NCBI RefSeq assembly: GCF_042453785.1
Contig: NC_091674.1
Location: 26,267,001 to 26,331,000, forward strand
Source: Malus domestica
Lineage: Eukaryota; Streptophyta; Magnoliopsida; Rosales; Rosaceae
Length of the DNA stretch: 64,000 nt
Direction: 5' to 3'
The position numbers were made by a program, and so were the translations under genes. Positions 48,086-59,425 of this stretch are shown here, in pieces (position 1 is the first letter of the stretch; each line of letters starts with the position of its first letter). The notes under the pieces were generated by a model that saw only the letters and a program-made list of their open reading frames with translations, was not told where the DNA came from and made no database searches.

Positions 48086-48522
48086 TTTTCTCGAATGTGA
48101 GTAAAGGTTGGGCATGTTTGCTAGTCTACCTTGCCACGGAGCACAGAGGTTGACACACATGGACTTTCCAATTATCCAGCAGTGGTGTTGTTCCTTTACC
48201 CTTGTGGGTAATAATATGGTAGTTAGACCTTCAAAATTTATGTGTCTAAACTTTGTTAGTGCTGTTTCTTTGCTATTCTTTTACCTTTCTTGGTCATAGC
48301 GATGTAGTGGGAGCTGCAAGCTTCACGTGTCTAAACTTTGTCAGAGATCTTTGGCAAAGTTATCTGTGGTACCCATGAGCTGATGTTGCGTGTGGAAAGT
48401 TGATGATTGAACAGTAAGATTCACGTGCTTTCTACTTCACCAGAAATCTTCGACAGAATGCCCGTAGTTTCCGCAAAGATGAGTGTGCATGTGACAAGTG
48501 CTAACAAGGCTGAAAAAGCAGG

Positions 48523-48750
48523 TGCCTCTTCGATTTCTGAGATCGGCCCTCGTGGTCTCTGAGCAGCCTAGCTTTTGAGAAAGCAAGCGCCTCTTCGATT
48601 TCTGAGATCGGCCTTCGTGGTCTTTGAGCAGCCTAGCTTTTGAGAAAGCAAACGCCTCTTCAAACGCCTATTCGATTTCTGAGATTGGCCCTCGTGGTCT
48701 TTGAGCAGCCCAGCTTTTGAGAAAGCAAACGCCTCTTCGATTTCTGAAGC
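48523..48750. repeat. 66-bp tandem repeat, three to four copies, in insert X
   Basis: The unit starts GCCTCTTCGATTTCTGAGAT and continues with a CTCGTGGTCT...GAGCAGCC part ending TTTTGAGAAAGCAA. Copies start at 48523 and 48589; a third contains a small internal duplication (CGCCTCTTCAAACGCCTATTC), and a partial fourth ends near 48750. It shares the CTCTTCGATTT and GAGAAAGCAA words with the 64-bp repeat upstream, so both probably come from one ancestral unit. Confidence 0.8.
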
Positions 48751-48886
48751 TCCGTCGAGTGCAGATTTTTATAGAGGCTGTCATTAAGTTCCAAAGCACA
48801 CTTGAATCTCCACCGGTAGAAGCTCCATTCTTGCACTTCTAAGATCTTGATTTGTCCGACCTCTTCTCTCTTCAACACCTTTGAAA

Positions 48887-49561
48887 ATGTCTAGCCCCTC
48901 CGACAATCGTTTTGCTTTGAACCTGGTTGAAGAGGCAGCCACGCCTTCTCCAGACAACATATGGCGCCCATCCTTCTTATCCTCTACTGGTCCTCTTACT
49001 GTTGGGGATTCCGTGATGAAGAATGATATGACCGCTGCGTTGGTGGCCAAGAACCTTCTTACTCCCAAAGATAACAGACTACTTTCCAAACGGTCTGATG
49101 AGTTGGCTGTTAAGGATTCTCTGGCTCTCAGTGTTCAGTGTGCAGGTTTTGTGTCTAATATGGCCCAACGCCTATTTGCTCTAACCCGTCAAGTTGAATC
49201 ATTGGCGGCTGAAGTAATGAGTCTCAAACAAGAGATTAGAGGGCTCAAACATGAGAATAAACAGTTGCACCGGCTCGCACATGACTATGCTACAAACATG
49301 AAGATGAAGCTTGACCAGATGAAGGAATCTGATGGTTAGATTTTACTTGATCATCAGAGGTTTATGGGTTTGTTCCAAAGGCATTTATTGCCTTCGTCTT
49401 CTGGAGCTGTACTGCGTAATGAAGCTCCAAATGATCAACCTCTGATGCCTCCTCCTTCTAGGGTTCTATCCAGTACTGAGGCTTTGAATGATCCTCCTCC
49501 GGTGCCTTCTCTTTCTGGGGCTCCACCGACTGCTGAGACTTCTCCTAAGCAACCTTTGTGA
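48887..49561 (+). CDS. Coiled-coil protein of insert X (interrupted by one TAG)
   Basis: ATG at 48887 opens a 150-codon frame to TAG at 49337-49339. The same frame continues without another stop to TGA after 49558, reading ILLDHQRFMGLFQRHLLPSS and then two Pro/Ser-rich repeats of LSSTEALNDPPPVPSLSGA type. The uninterrupted form would be about 224 aa. The N-terminal part has a SSPSDNRFALNLVEEA start and an LTPKDNRLLSKRSDELAVKD segment. A heptad-like coiled coil follows (LTRQVESLAAEVMSLKQEI, then LKHENKQLHRLAHDYATNMK). The protein is not assigned to any family. The single stop suggests a recently inactivated or read-through gene; the conserved frame on both sides is the main evidence that it was coding. 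Confidence 0.5.
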
Positions 49562-49822
49562 AGGCTCCCTCTTGTTTGTTTATTTTGACTCATGTATATG
49601 TACATATTTGTAACTTATCGGAGATATCAATAAATAAGCTTTGCTTCATTTCAACGTATTGTGTTAAATACACCAAAGCCTTCTTCACTAAGTTCTTTGA
49701 ATTTTTCTTTTGTTGAAGCTTGTAAGTTGAAGCTTTGTGAGTGGAGCATGTAGGTTGAGGTAGTGTTCCCTTAATTTCTCGAGTGAGGAAAACTTCTCGG
49801 TTGGAGACTTGAAAAATCCAAG

Positions 49823-51364
49823 TCACTGAGTGGGGTCGGCTATATGAATCTTAGAACGCCATTGTGCTCGGTCCTGTGTCATGTCCTTCGTTAGATGCAA
49901 GTACTCTAAGTCTTTTCTTAGAGTCTCTTCCAAAGTTTTCCTAGGTCTTCCTCTACCCCTTCTGCCCTGAACCTCTGTCCCGTAGTAGCATCTTCTAACC
50001 GAAGCGTCAGTAGGCCTTCTTTGCACATGTCCAAACCACCGTAACCGATTTTCTCTCAGCTTTCCTACAATTTCGGCTACTCCTACTTTATCTCGGATAT
50101 CCTCATTCCTAATCTTATCCTTTCTCGTGTGCCTACACATCCAACGAAGCATCCTCATCTCCGCTACACCCATTTTGTGTACGTGTTGATGCTTCACCAC
50201 CTAACATTCTGTGCCATACAGCATCGCCGGCCTTATTGCCGTCCTATAAAAATTTTCCTTAAGCTTCAGTGGCATACGGCGGTCACACAACACGCCGGAT
50301 GCACTCTTCCACTTCATCCATCCAGCTTGTATTCTATGGTTGAGATCTCCATCTAATTCTCCGTTCTTTTGCAAGATAGATCCTAGGTAGTGAAAACGGT
50401 CGCTCTTTGGAATTTCCTGATCTCCGATCCTTACCCCTAACTCATTTTGGCCTCCATTTGCACTGAACTTGCACTCCATATATTCTGTCTTTGATCGGCT
50501 TAGGCGAAGACCTTTAGATTCCAACACTTCTCTCCAAAGGTTAAGCTTCGCATTTACCCCATCCTGAGTTTCATCTATCAACACTATATCGTCTGCGAAA
50601 AGCATACCTCAAGGAATATCATCTTGAATATGTCCTGTTAACTCATCCATTACCAATGCAAAAAGCTAAGGACTTAAGGATGATCCTTGATGTAATCCTA
50701 TAGTTATGGGGAAGCTTTCGGTTTGTCATTCATGAGTTCTTACGGCAGTCTTTGCTCCTTCATACATATCCTTTATAGCTTGGATATATGCTACTCGTAC
50801 TTTTTTTTTCTCTAAAATCCTCCAAAGAATATCTCTTAGGGCCCTATCATACGCTTTTTCCAAATCTATAAAGATCATGTGTAAATCCGTTTTCTCATCT
50901 CTATATCTTTCCATTAATCTTCGTAAGAGATAGATTGCCTCCATGGTTGAGCGCCCTGGCATGAACCCGAATTGGTTGTCCGAAACCCGTGTCTCTTGCC
51001 TCAATCTATTCTTAATGACTCTTTCCCAGAGCTTCATTATATGACTCATTAGCTTAATACCCCTATAGTTTATGCAATTTTGTACTTCGCCTTTATTCTT
51101 GTAGATAGGCACCAAAGTGCTCTTTCGCCACTCATTTGGCATCTTTTTCGTTTTCAAAATCCTATTGAAAAGGTCAGTGAGCCATGTTATACCTATCTCT
51201 CCCAAGACTTTCCACACTTCGATCGGTATATCGTCTGGGCCCACTGCTTTTCTATGCTTCATCTTCTTCAAAGCTACAACCACTTCTTCCTTCCTGATTC
51301 GACGATAAAAGGAGTAGTTTCTACACTCTTCTGAGTTACTCAACTCCCCTAAAGAAGCACTCAT
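49823..51364 (-). pseudogene. LINE reverse-transcriptase region with premature stops
   Basis: Recognisable RT blocks in order are KAVGPDDIPIEVWK (block 1), PIYKNKGEVQNCINYRGIKL, FGFMPGRSTMEAIYLLRR, MIFIDLEKAYDRALRDILW (block with the first catalytic Asp) and [12 protein letters not shown] (the FADD catalytic box). A C-terminal zinc-like and basic tail resembles that of the copy at 45397. Stops separate the blocks at about 50723, 50690 and 50606. Since both catalytic motifs survive, inactivation is by stops rather than loss of active-site residues. Confidence 0.8.
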
Positions 51365-51529
51365 TTCATGTCCTTCATTGAAAAGATTATGAAAATAACC
51401 TCTCCATCTGTCTTTGACCGCGTTCTCTGTAGCAAAAACCTTTCAATCCTCATCCTTAATGCACCTCACTTGGTTTAGGTCACTTGTCTTCTTTTCCCTT
51501 ACTCTAGCTAGTTTATAGATATCCAACTC

Positions 51530-52663
51530 TCATTTTTTGGTATCTAGTCGCTTATACATATCGTCATAAGCCGCTAACTTAGCTTCTCTCACAACTTTCT
51601 TCGCCTCTTGCTTCGCTCTTCTATACCTTTCACCATTTTCATCGGTCCTATCCTTGTATAAGGCTTTACAACATTCCTTCTTAGCCTTCACCTTTATTTG
51701 TACCTCTTCATTCCACCACCAAGATTCCTTTTGGTGTGGAGCAAAGCCCTTGGACTCTCCTAATACCTCTTTTGCTACTTTTCGGATTTCTCTCTTCTTA
51801 AAGAAGATGTTGACTAAGAAGAGATCATATGCCATTGCAAAATCCAAGATAGCTTTTCCATCCTCGTTTCTCTCCCCAAAACCATGGCCACCATGAAAAC
51901 CTCCATAGTTGCCTGTCTCCCTGCCCACGTGCCCATTTAAATCTCCTCCTATAAATAACTTCTCCGTCTGAGCAATTCCTTGCACCAAGTCTCCAAGGTC
52001 TTCCCAAAATTTCTGCTTCGAACTCATATCCAACCCTACTTGAGGTGCGTACGCACTAATCACATTGATGAGTTCTTGTCCTATTACAATCTTGATTGCC
52101 ATGATTCTATCTCCTACCCTATTGACATCTACAACATCTTGTGTCAAGGTCTTGTCCACGATGATGCCAACACCGTTTCTCGTTCTATTTGTGCCCGAAT
52201 ACCAAAGTTTAAACCCTGAGTTTTCTAGATCCTTTGCCTTAAGACCCACACACTTAGTTTCTTGTAGGCACATAATATTTATCATTCTCCTCACCATAAC
52301 TTCCACTACTTCCATAGATTTTCCCGTTAAGGTTCCTATATTCCACGTTCCTAAACGCATTCTACTCTCTTGAACTCTACCCTTCTGTCCTAGCTTCTTC
52401 ACCCTCCCCCGTCTAATAGGATCAAAGTACTTCTTTTGTGTGTCCTGTGTAAAGTTGATAGGAGCATATGCTCCCAAACAACTTTGAGTGGAGTCGTTCG
52501 AAAAGAAGTTTCTATGGCCCTCTTGCTCATTTAACACTGCATCCGGGTGCCGATGGAGATACAGCGACCCTTGCTCACTTATCACTGTGCTCGGGCCACA
52601 CAGCGCGCCACTTACGGGTGACGCCCTAGCTTTAGCGCGATTTCGTTCTGGATTCATTTTCAT
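51530..52663 (-). pseudogene. LINE endonuclease ORF with internal deletion
   Basis: A 377-codon open frame. After a basic N-terminal region it enters the endonuclease/exonuclease/phosphatase fold: LGTWNIGTLTGKS, IMCLQETKC (catalytic Glu), FKLWYSGTNRTRNGVGIIV, VISAYAPQVGLD and LFIGGDLNGHVG (catalytic Asp-Asn). After FAMAYDLFLVNIFFKKRE it jumps to KREIRKVAKEVLGE-like sequence. The final catalytic segment of this fold, with Asp and His, is missing, so endonuclease activity is not expected. The C-terminal part leads into the RT linker. It stops at 51530 before the RT frame. Confidence 0.75.
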
Positions 52664-52792
52664 AAGGATTCGACGTAACCGAGGAGTGCCGGATGTCGAC
52701 TACCTGACGCCCTCCCCCTCCTCCTTTATCCGGGCTTGGGACCGGCAATGTAAGATAAACTTACACAGGCGGAGTTAGTGTAGAACGTAATC

Positions 52793-55700
52793 CCGAAAAA
52801 AAATTAGGGGTTGTGTAGGAATGTAGTTGTTGGCATCCATTTTCTCTAACTTTCATGGCTTCGTTACTTATTTGTATGATAAAAGTAAGCCTATGTATAC
52901 TGGCTTGTGATAATGTGACTGTCACACTTGAAAGTCGATCATTGATAACACAATGTGACAGTCACACTTAAAAGTTGATCTCGTAAAAAAGCTTTCGTCT
53001 TTCAAAATGCTAATCATCATTGGATTGGAAACAAGGTTCGTTTCAAGTTTTCTCACTCGATTTTTGAAAACCTAGGCTAGGGGTGATTTTTGGATTGGAA
53101 ACAAGCTTCCAAATGTTGATTCAACAAGGTTTTGGAATTACATATTAGTTTTAAGGGACACTTTGGATGCGGTCTCTAGCTATCAACATTCTTTGATTGA
53201 AATCTTGTTAGTTTTTAGTTTTTGATTGAGGTCCCTAACATTAATGTAATAATGTAAGTTACTATATTTTTTAAATTAAAAATTAAAAATTGAAATTTGT
53301 AATTTTTTATATTAATGAGATTTTAAATAAAACCCATAATTTATGGGATTAAAAATAATAAAATATAAATTATACTCTCTATTATATTTTGTGTGTGTGT
53401 GTGTGTGTATATATACATATATGTATGAGTACATTAACCAAAATTAACAAAAAAAGTTATTGTACCAAAACATGGATACATTCTCAAATCAACGAAAAAG
53501 AATGTACCCATATAAGTTTAAACATGGATTAAAAAATTTGAATGGGTTTTATATTAAAAAAGGGTACATGTAAATTAATTACTTTTTTTAATTTATAAAA
53601 AAGGGTATATAAAAAAGGGTATATTAAAAAAGGGTATATTAAAAAAGGGTACATGTAAACTTTAATAGAGGTGTGAGTATTAAACCCTAAATTAATTACT
53701 AATTTTTATATTAAAAAATTATATAATAAACATGTAAATTCATTGTCACATTAGTGCTAGGGACTTGAATCAAAATTTGATAACTAATAAGGTCTTAGTT
53801 AATAAACAGTAAGAACTAGGGAGCGGATACTAATTTTTCCTAGTTTTAATTTCGGAATTTTGGAATATTTTCAGAATTTTGGAATATCATAATATATCAG
53901 AAATTTTGGAATCGATTGATTTGTTTATCAACGCTAAATTATATTGATGCAATAATTCCTGTTATGAATTACTTTCAATAAACGTCGAGTTTTCCTCCAA
54001 CGACAAACTACAAAATCACCAGCTCAAATTTGATATGGGATTTGAGTAACTAGTCATAACCTCTATAAAGGCTCTCCTAAAAAAGAGAGTGGCTTAGTGG
54101 CCACAACCACGACCACAAAGCTCTCTTGAGCAAAGCGAGATAGTGACCACTACAAAAACAAAAAAGAAAAAAGAAAAAAGGAATCAAGAAGAATTGTCGT
54201 CGACTCCAAGGCCAAAAGCTAGGGTGGGTGGCGGTAGGTTCTCTCCTTGGAAACACTAAGTACCTGATACTGTAGCTGGGCGTCAGAGTTAACGTATGTG
54301 GTCAACTAAATTTGTAATGATAAATTAACAAGCTAATTAACATAATAGCATAAAACAGTTACCTTCCACTTCCAGAAAGTTTACCAGCCTCATATCGCTG
54401 CCGCCGGATTTGCTTTCAACAACTGCACTGTAAATTTTGGCCACGCCCTCATCAAGCACCTCCAATCTTAGTAGTTGACGGAAATAACCAAACCTGAGCC
54501 GCTCCAAAGCAGAAACAACTCTCACAAGATGCAGTTTGGCATTCGTTTCCTTGTTAAACTAATCCACGGCGAAACGGGCAGGAGCCATATTCATGGGATG
54601 ATCCACAGGATAAGGAGAAGGACGGGGACGAGGAAGGAAGAAAGTTGGCAGGTTCTATAACAAAACTCCGTAGTGTTACAACCACACACAGTTAGACAAT
54701 CCTTATTGCCAAAAGAGGAAAGAAAAAAAGTACTACCTTGCGGGCGCAGAAGGTTGAAGCTGTAGCAGAAGCAGCGGTACCTGCAATTCCAGAATCTGCA
54801 ACAAAGTTTGCATCTGCTGTTGGAGAACATAATGATCTAGTTTTCTCCATATTCCAGCAACCAGAGCCAGGGGGGCCTAATATTTGTTGCCCTAGTAGTA
54901 TTCATGTTTCTGTTATACGATATACTGCATATTGGATTATTATTATTATTTTTTTTTTCTTCTGGTGAAACAGCGGGAAACCTATTAGGTTTTGGCTCAT
55001 CGCCGTCATCATAATAATAATATGATAGTTGAAAGAAATCAACCAGACAAATCGAATCGGAAACCCTAAACCCCGAAACTAACCAGACAAATCCAATCGG
55101 AAACCCTAAACCCCGAAACTAACCAAACAATCTAATCGGTAACCCTAAACCCCGAAAACAACTCAAACTTTTTTATCGATCCAAAACAAATTGTAGAAAT
55201 ATGATGTTAGGTTTTGAACTTACACATATCATGATAAGGATACCTAAACGTGGGTTTAAACCAATTAGGAGTCATGGCCATGTCAATAACTGATCTCTTA
55301 GAATTAAGGGATATGGGACGTGATAAGGATGCTTGCATTGCTCCACGTCAAAGGAAACTGATTGCTGCAGTTCATAGCAGTTGCTATCCAATCATCATGA
55401 TAGATGGAGGTTGGAGAAGTTCAGTTAAATATAATAAAGGATTCCCTGCTCACAAAGAACACGTTCTGTAATCAGGGTTCTATCACCATTGGAACATAAG
55501 GTCTTGAGTGAGTAGAAGAATTCTTATGCGTTACCAGTAAACACAGCCTGCACCAGATCTTTTGGTTGGTGTTGTTGCTGTCTTTGTTGCTGGACAGATG
55601 GGTTCTCAGGTATGGTCGATCTGTTTTTAATGCCAACTCTTGTAAATGTTATATGTAAGATATGTTGTTTGTGATCCTTGTTGAAGACTAACCATTTATA

Positions 55701-56099
55701 GTTCCTACATATGACTCCTTGAATTATTTCATGTGTGTACGATAGTTTACAATATATAGAGTAAGGCTAAATTCTTTTGTGGAAAGATTCCTAAAGAGAT
55801 TTCAATTAAATATTAATTACTGGACATGCACGAAACATTAATTTCTTCGTCAAGCAGTCGTGTCGTTGGCTGCTTTGCTTTGCTTGCCTTGTATCTTATC
55901 TTTTGGGTTGTTTTTGCTTTTATTGTCGTTAATTGGGCTTCCTACCACTTCATCCAACGGTCACGGTCACGGTGCACTTAGAGCAAACCCTAGATTAACC
56001 AAACAGTTTGTCCCAAAACAAAGCAGGGAGTTTACATCATGAGTTACTTTTTGGCTTTCTTTGTTGCTATGTTCCTTGGAACTTTGCTTTAATCTCAGG
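52793..56099. other. AT-rich intergenic DNA with short repeats
   Basis: It holds (GT)n at 53391-53408, short tandem TTAAAAAAGGGTATA units at about 53560-53655, and a 40-bp tandem repeat at 55041-55157. Two short frames, 54337-54525 (minus) and 55250-55471 (plus, with LRDMGRDKDACIAPRQRKL), look protein-like but I cannot assign them and see no intact gene around them; they may be decayed exons. Confidence 0.4.
55041..55157. repeat. 40-bp tandem repeat with telomere-like core
   Basis: Three units start at 55041, 55081 and 55121. Each contains AATCGG(A/T)AACCCTAAACCCC; AAACCCTAAACCC resembles the plant telomere unit CCCTAAA but occurs only once per unit. The third unit is slightly shorter. Confidence 0.75.
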
Positions 56100-56895
56100 C
56101 TTATTTTTAGCTACACTCCGTGGAACTCGATTTCGATCCCACTTTGTAATTGAAACTCAAAAGTCGTCATCTTACTCCAAGAGTTGGACTTTGATCTCAC
56201 TTTACCCCTGAAACTCAACAGTCGCCACGTTGCTCCCTGGAACTCTAGTTCAATCACACTTTGCCCCCTAAAACTCAAAAGTCTCAATTTTACTCCTTGA
56301 AACTCAATATTCCCTACACTTCTGCTTGTTTCTATGTATTCCATTAAATAACCGTTAAGTTTACTTATGTGGTATAATTAGGACCCACTTATGACTGACG
56401 TGGCACAAGTACAAAGGTCACTTATCCAATCAAATGGTGCCACATAAATTGAAAAAAATAAAATAAAAGAAAATTTAATTTAATTTTTAAACATTATGTA
56501 ACATATTAAAAAAGGAAAAGTAAGAAAAATAGCAAAAACAATTCATGCATTTCATCTCCCCGACCTCTCTCTATAATCATCCATACATTCATCCTTTCTC
56601 CCTCCATTTCTAGCCACCTCATTATTAGTTACATTGATTTCGTTATTTCTTATGTTCTTAATGGAAGTGATTGGTGAAGAGAGAAGATGATTCTTTTTTA
56701 CTATTCATTTTATTTCAGGGAAAATTTGGCATATTGCCAATTATAAATTTTGAATGGATGAACTTGTTAAAAAAATAGAAGCAAGGCAATATAAAATGAA
56801 TTTTGAGTTTCAAGGAGTAAATTGACAAGTTTTGAGTTTCAGAGAGCAGAGAGAGATTAAAATTGAGTTCAATGTGCCTCAGAGTATGTTAATTT
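56100..56895. mobile_element. Degenerate inverted-repeat element
   Basis: The left side (56105-56320) contains about four diverged copies of an approximately 65-bp unit with ACTCC(G/T)(T/A)GGAACTC and TTGAAACTCAAAAGTC. The right side (56800-56890) carries the complements GAGTTTCAAGGAGTAAATTG and TTGAGTTCAATGTGCCTCAG. Arms pair imperfectly around an AT-rich core. It resembles an old TIR element whose arms expanded; ends are approximate. Confidence 0.45.
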
Positions 56896-57516
56896 ATCGA
56901 TCGCCAAATAACTTGTCGGACTTAGGCAATACTTCGTTACGATTAATATTTCTATGACAATTATCATATTATGTAATTAGATTATGTGACATAATCTGCT
57001 TGCACCTAGGTCGGCTCAATGTTCAATTTGGCCTAAAAAAATTCAATTAAGTAAACATGTAACACTGTAAAACCCTACTTAATTAATAATTGAAAACATT
57101 ATTAGCAACTGCAAGAACACGTACGTGATACACTCAAAACCATAATACACATACAAAAGCTATCAGCAAGAGTACGTATATATATTATGATAAAATCACG
57201 TATCCCTTATTCATTAATCATTATTATTATTTTTTTAGTACATATTCATTAATCATTATTGAAAGTATACTTTTCTTCACCTCCATGCATAAACCATATA
57301 TTAACCTCTGTATTATGTTATTGTAATAAAACCGTGTAATCCCGCTACGCCTCTTTCTCTCTATCTCTCATCATATGATGATCATGCGACGAGAGAAAAA
57401 CGGAAATATACTCTTGGTTACATTCAAAATTCTACACAGATAACCAAAACTCGATCGACTTCAAAGCTGATTGCATCCCTCTCTCTTTCTTCAACTCTAT
57501 GAATTCAGCTTATTAA
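56896..57516. other. Spacer and 3' flank of the MYB gene
   Basis: AT-rich sequence; the part next to 57516 probably contains the MYB 3' UTR (minus strand). Nothing else is recognised. Confidence 0.4.
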
Positions 57517-59425
57517 TTAGTTCACTTGAGATATCATCTCCACCAAATCCATCTCCTTCTTCACTTCATTACTCTCCCAATCCACTTGCATCTCCACATC
57601 AAAACCCTTCTCATCAAAATTACCCTTGTCAACATTACCGTAATCAATCTGATTTTTACCATCAAAGTTACTGTTCTTCTCACCAACATCAGGAGCGCAA
57701 GGGATGTCATCGAGCAGAGAGTCGATGCTACACCCTTCCTCGAAGATGTTCTCGTCAAAACAAAAATTGGGGTCCTCATTGAAATCGTTGTAGCTCGGAA
57801 CGAACTGATCATTTGCGGACGAAAACTCCAGGTTGGTTTGTGGCTGATGAGCAGCTGCAGCTGCTTTGGTGCTGGTGCTGACACCGTTGTTGTTAGCTGA
57901 ACTGTTCTTTCGCTGCCGCCCTGTGCCGTTGCTTGCCGAGTCTAGGTTTAAGCTCTTGATGTATTCCTGCAGAACGGAGCCTCTAGGGTACTTTGATCGA
58001 CATTTTCGCTTGGAATATTGTCGCCTTTTCGTTGCGTTCCAGTGGTTTTTGATGGAGTTTTCGGTCCTTCCGGGCAGTCTCTTTGCAATTTCTGCCCACT
58101 TGTTTCCTATTTCTGCATGAGCTTGTATCAGTATCTTGTCCTCCCCCTCACTCCATGTGTCCTTCTGCAAAACAAATAAAATTGACATTAATAAAACAAA
58201 ACAAAACCATTTGCATCACTTTCTTGTATTAGATTTGTACCACGCGTTACTACACCACTAACTATTAGTAATGTCACAGTACGCAACTAGACGAATGTAA
58301 GTGTGATTCATGTAGCATTACTCGCCAAGTGTATTGCAACCTAAAGACAATTTTCATGGAATTAGCATGTCTAGTTCTATAATGATCATTCATGTTTGGG
58401 ATTGCTTATTTATAAAACACTTGTAAGCGCTTTTATTCAAAATCCAAATACTTCATGACGACGATGCGCTTTTCCCTCTTCTAAAAACAATGCTAAACAA
58501 GTATAAGTCGGTCGATTATTGAATACCTTGATGTCAGGCCTTAGGTGGTTATGCCATCTCTCCCTACATTGCTTCCCAATTCTCCCAGGCAACATCTGAG
58601 CAATGTGAGACCATTTCCTCACTCCAAATTGCTCAACCAGTTGAATTAAGAGCCTGTATTAACACAAATTTCACATTAATTAGAGATCTTAAGCTACCCA
58701 AAAATGCAATTAAAGTTTTAATCTTTCAGTTTTTACCTATCTTCCTCAATTGTCCATTGACCCTTGACCACATTTGACTTCTTTCGACCTTTCACCGTTG
58801 ACCCTCTTGTTACTCCGGTAACTCTGCTTTTACCATTCATCCCAAATTTTCTGTAGTACACATTTTGGTCTGCATTGTTTATGCAGGAGACCTCATCCGG
58901 CACCAAAAAGTTCACGGGTTTAATATCTTGAGAGCAATCCAACGGCAGGAAATTAGTTGCAGTCATATGAGATGAAGTTCCCACCACATGATCTAATGGA
59001 TTTGATAATCTGTGATGAGTTGAGAATTTCAAGTAGGACCCACCTTGTAAATTGTCCAAAACTTGGCCATGGGCCCCATTGTTTTCTGCAACATTTAGAG
59101 GCTTACATTCGTAAAAGTTCACATCTTGATGAGATGAATTTTGATCGTACGGGTAGGATGTGTCGTTGTACGGATCAAAACATGGGGTGTGGGTCCCAAA
59201 CATAGGGTTTGAAGAGGAGACGTTGACCTGAAATTGATGATCAAGGTGGTGAAAATCTTGGAGGTAATTGTAGTTTCCCTTTGAAGACGAAGACGCTTCA
59301 AAGAGAAACTCATCTTTCGTTGTGTAAGGTTTGACATAATTCTCCGGCGCGAGCAACGGAACGTGAATTTGAGAGACGAGGTTTTCCCTGAGCTTGTTGA
59401 GCTCCATTAAAGATGCTCTAAGCAA
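57517..59425 (-). CDS. R2R3-MYB transcription factor, MYB98/MYB118-like class
   Basis: Three minus-strand exons join in phase: 59425-58737, 58653-58527 and 58164-57517, giving 487 aa. A Ser/Asn/His-rich N terminus of about 215 residues precedes the MYB region. R2 (about 219-271) includes VVKGQWTIEEDRLLIQLVEQ and ERWHNHLRPDIK. R3 (about 273-322) includes TWSEGEDKILIQAHAEIGNK and TENSIKNHWNATKRRQ. The KRKCRSKYPRGSVLQEYIKS tail right after R3 is typical of the MYB98/MYB64/MYB119/MYB115/MYB118 group. Arabidopsis members act in female gametophyte cells (MYB98, MYB64/119) or in seed maturation (MYB115/118), so a nuclear regulator of reproductive or seed genes is likely. The C terminus is acidic (probable activation region). 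A start at the second Met (59407, MELNKL) is also possible. Confidence 0.9.

Larger units (their letters stand above)
46290..49821 (+). mobile_element. Unidentified repeat-like insert X with coiled-coil ORF and minisatellites
   Basis: About 3.5 kb between the two LINE copies. It begins TTGATGCACAAAATCAGTG and ends GACTTGAAAAATCCAAG before LINE sequence resumes. It holds two minisatellites (47831-48085 and 48523-48750), a plus-strand ORF (48887-49561, one in-frame stop) and AATAAATAAGC at about 49630 as a possible poly(A) signal. No reverse transcriptase, transposase, LTR pair or terminal inverted repeat was found. It may be a non-autonomous retroelement or a captured host transcript or locus; the family is unknown to me. 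Confidence 0.5.
49822..52776 (-). mobile_element. Near full-length RTE-type LINE, inactive
   Basis: Read on the minus strand, 52776 to 49822. The 5' part starts AACTCCGCCTGTGTAAG. It encodes an apurinic-type endonuclease (EEP domain; ORF 52663-51530) and a reverse transcriptase in pieces (51364-50726, 50605-50201, 50200-49823). RTE-type LINEs copy their RNA at a nick made by their endonuclease. The frame is interrupted by several stops between these pieces, and the last 3' bases with the triplet tail are missing compared with the copy at 45397-46289. Confidence 0.85.
45381..52792 (-). mobile_element. Composite block LINE - insert X - LINE bounded by one 16-bp target duplication
   Basis: AGTGTAGAACGTAATC occurs at 45381-45396 and at 52777-52792, exactly at the outer ends of the block. 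On the minus strand the order is: long LINE copy (52776-49822), unrelated DNA X (49821-46290), then a second, 5'-truncated LINE copy (46289-45397) that ends in a GTT-rich tail. The shared duplication shows that the outermost 5' and 3' ends belonged to one LINE insertion. How X and the doubled 3' LINE part arose is discussed in the findings. Confidence 0.75.

Noticed and set aside
54337..54525. Short minus-strand frame that looked like a cystatin fragment
   Set aside because: The expected cystatin motifs (QxVxG and a C-terminal PW) are absent, so no identity is claimed.
57526..57900. ORF antisense to the MYB last exon
   Set aside because: The sense strand encodes the MYB C terminus in a phase-consistent gene model; the antisense frame has no recognisable features.
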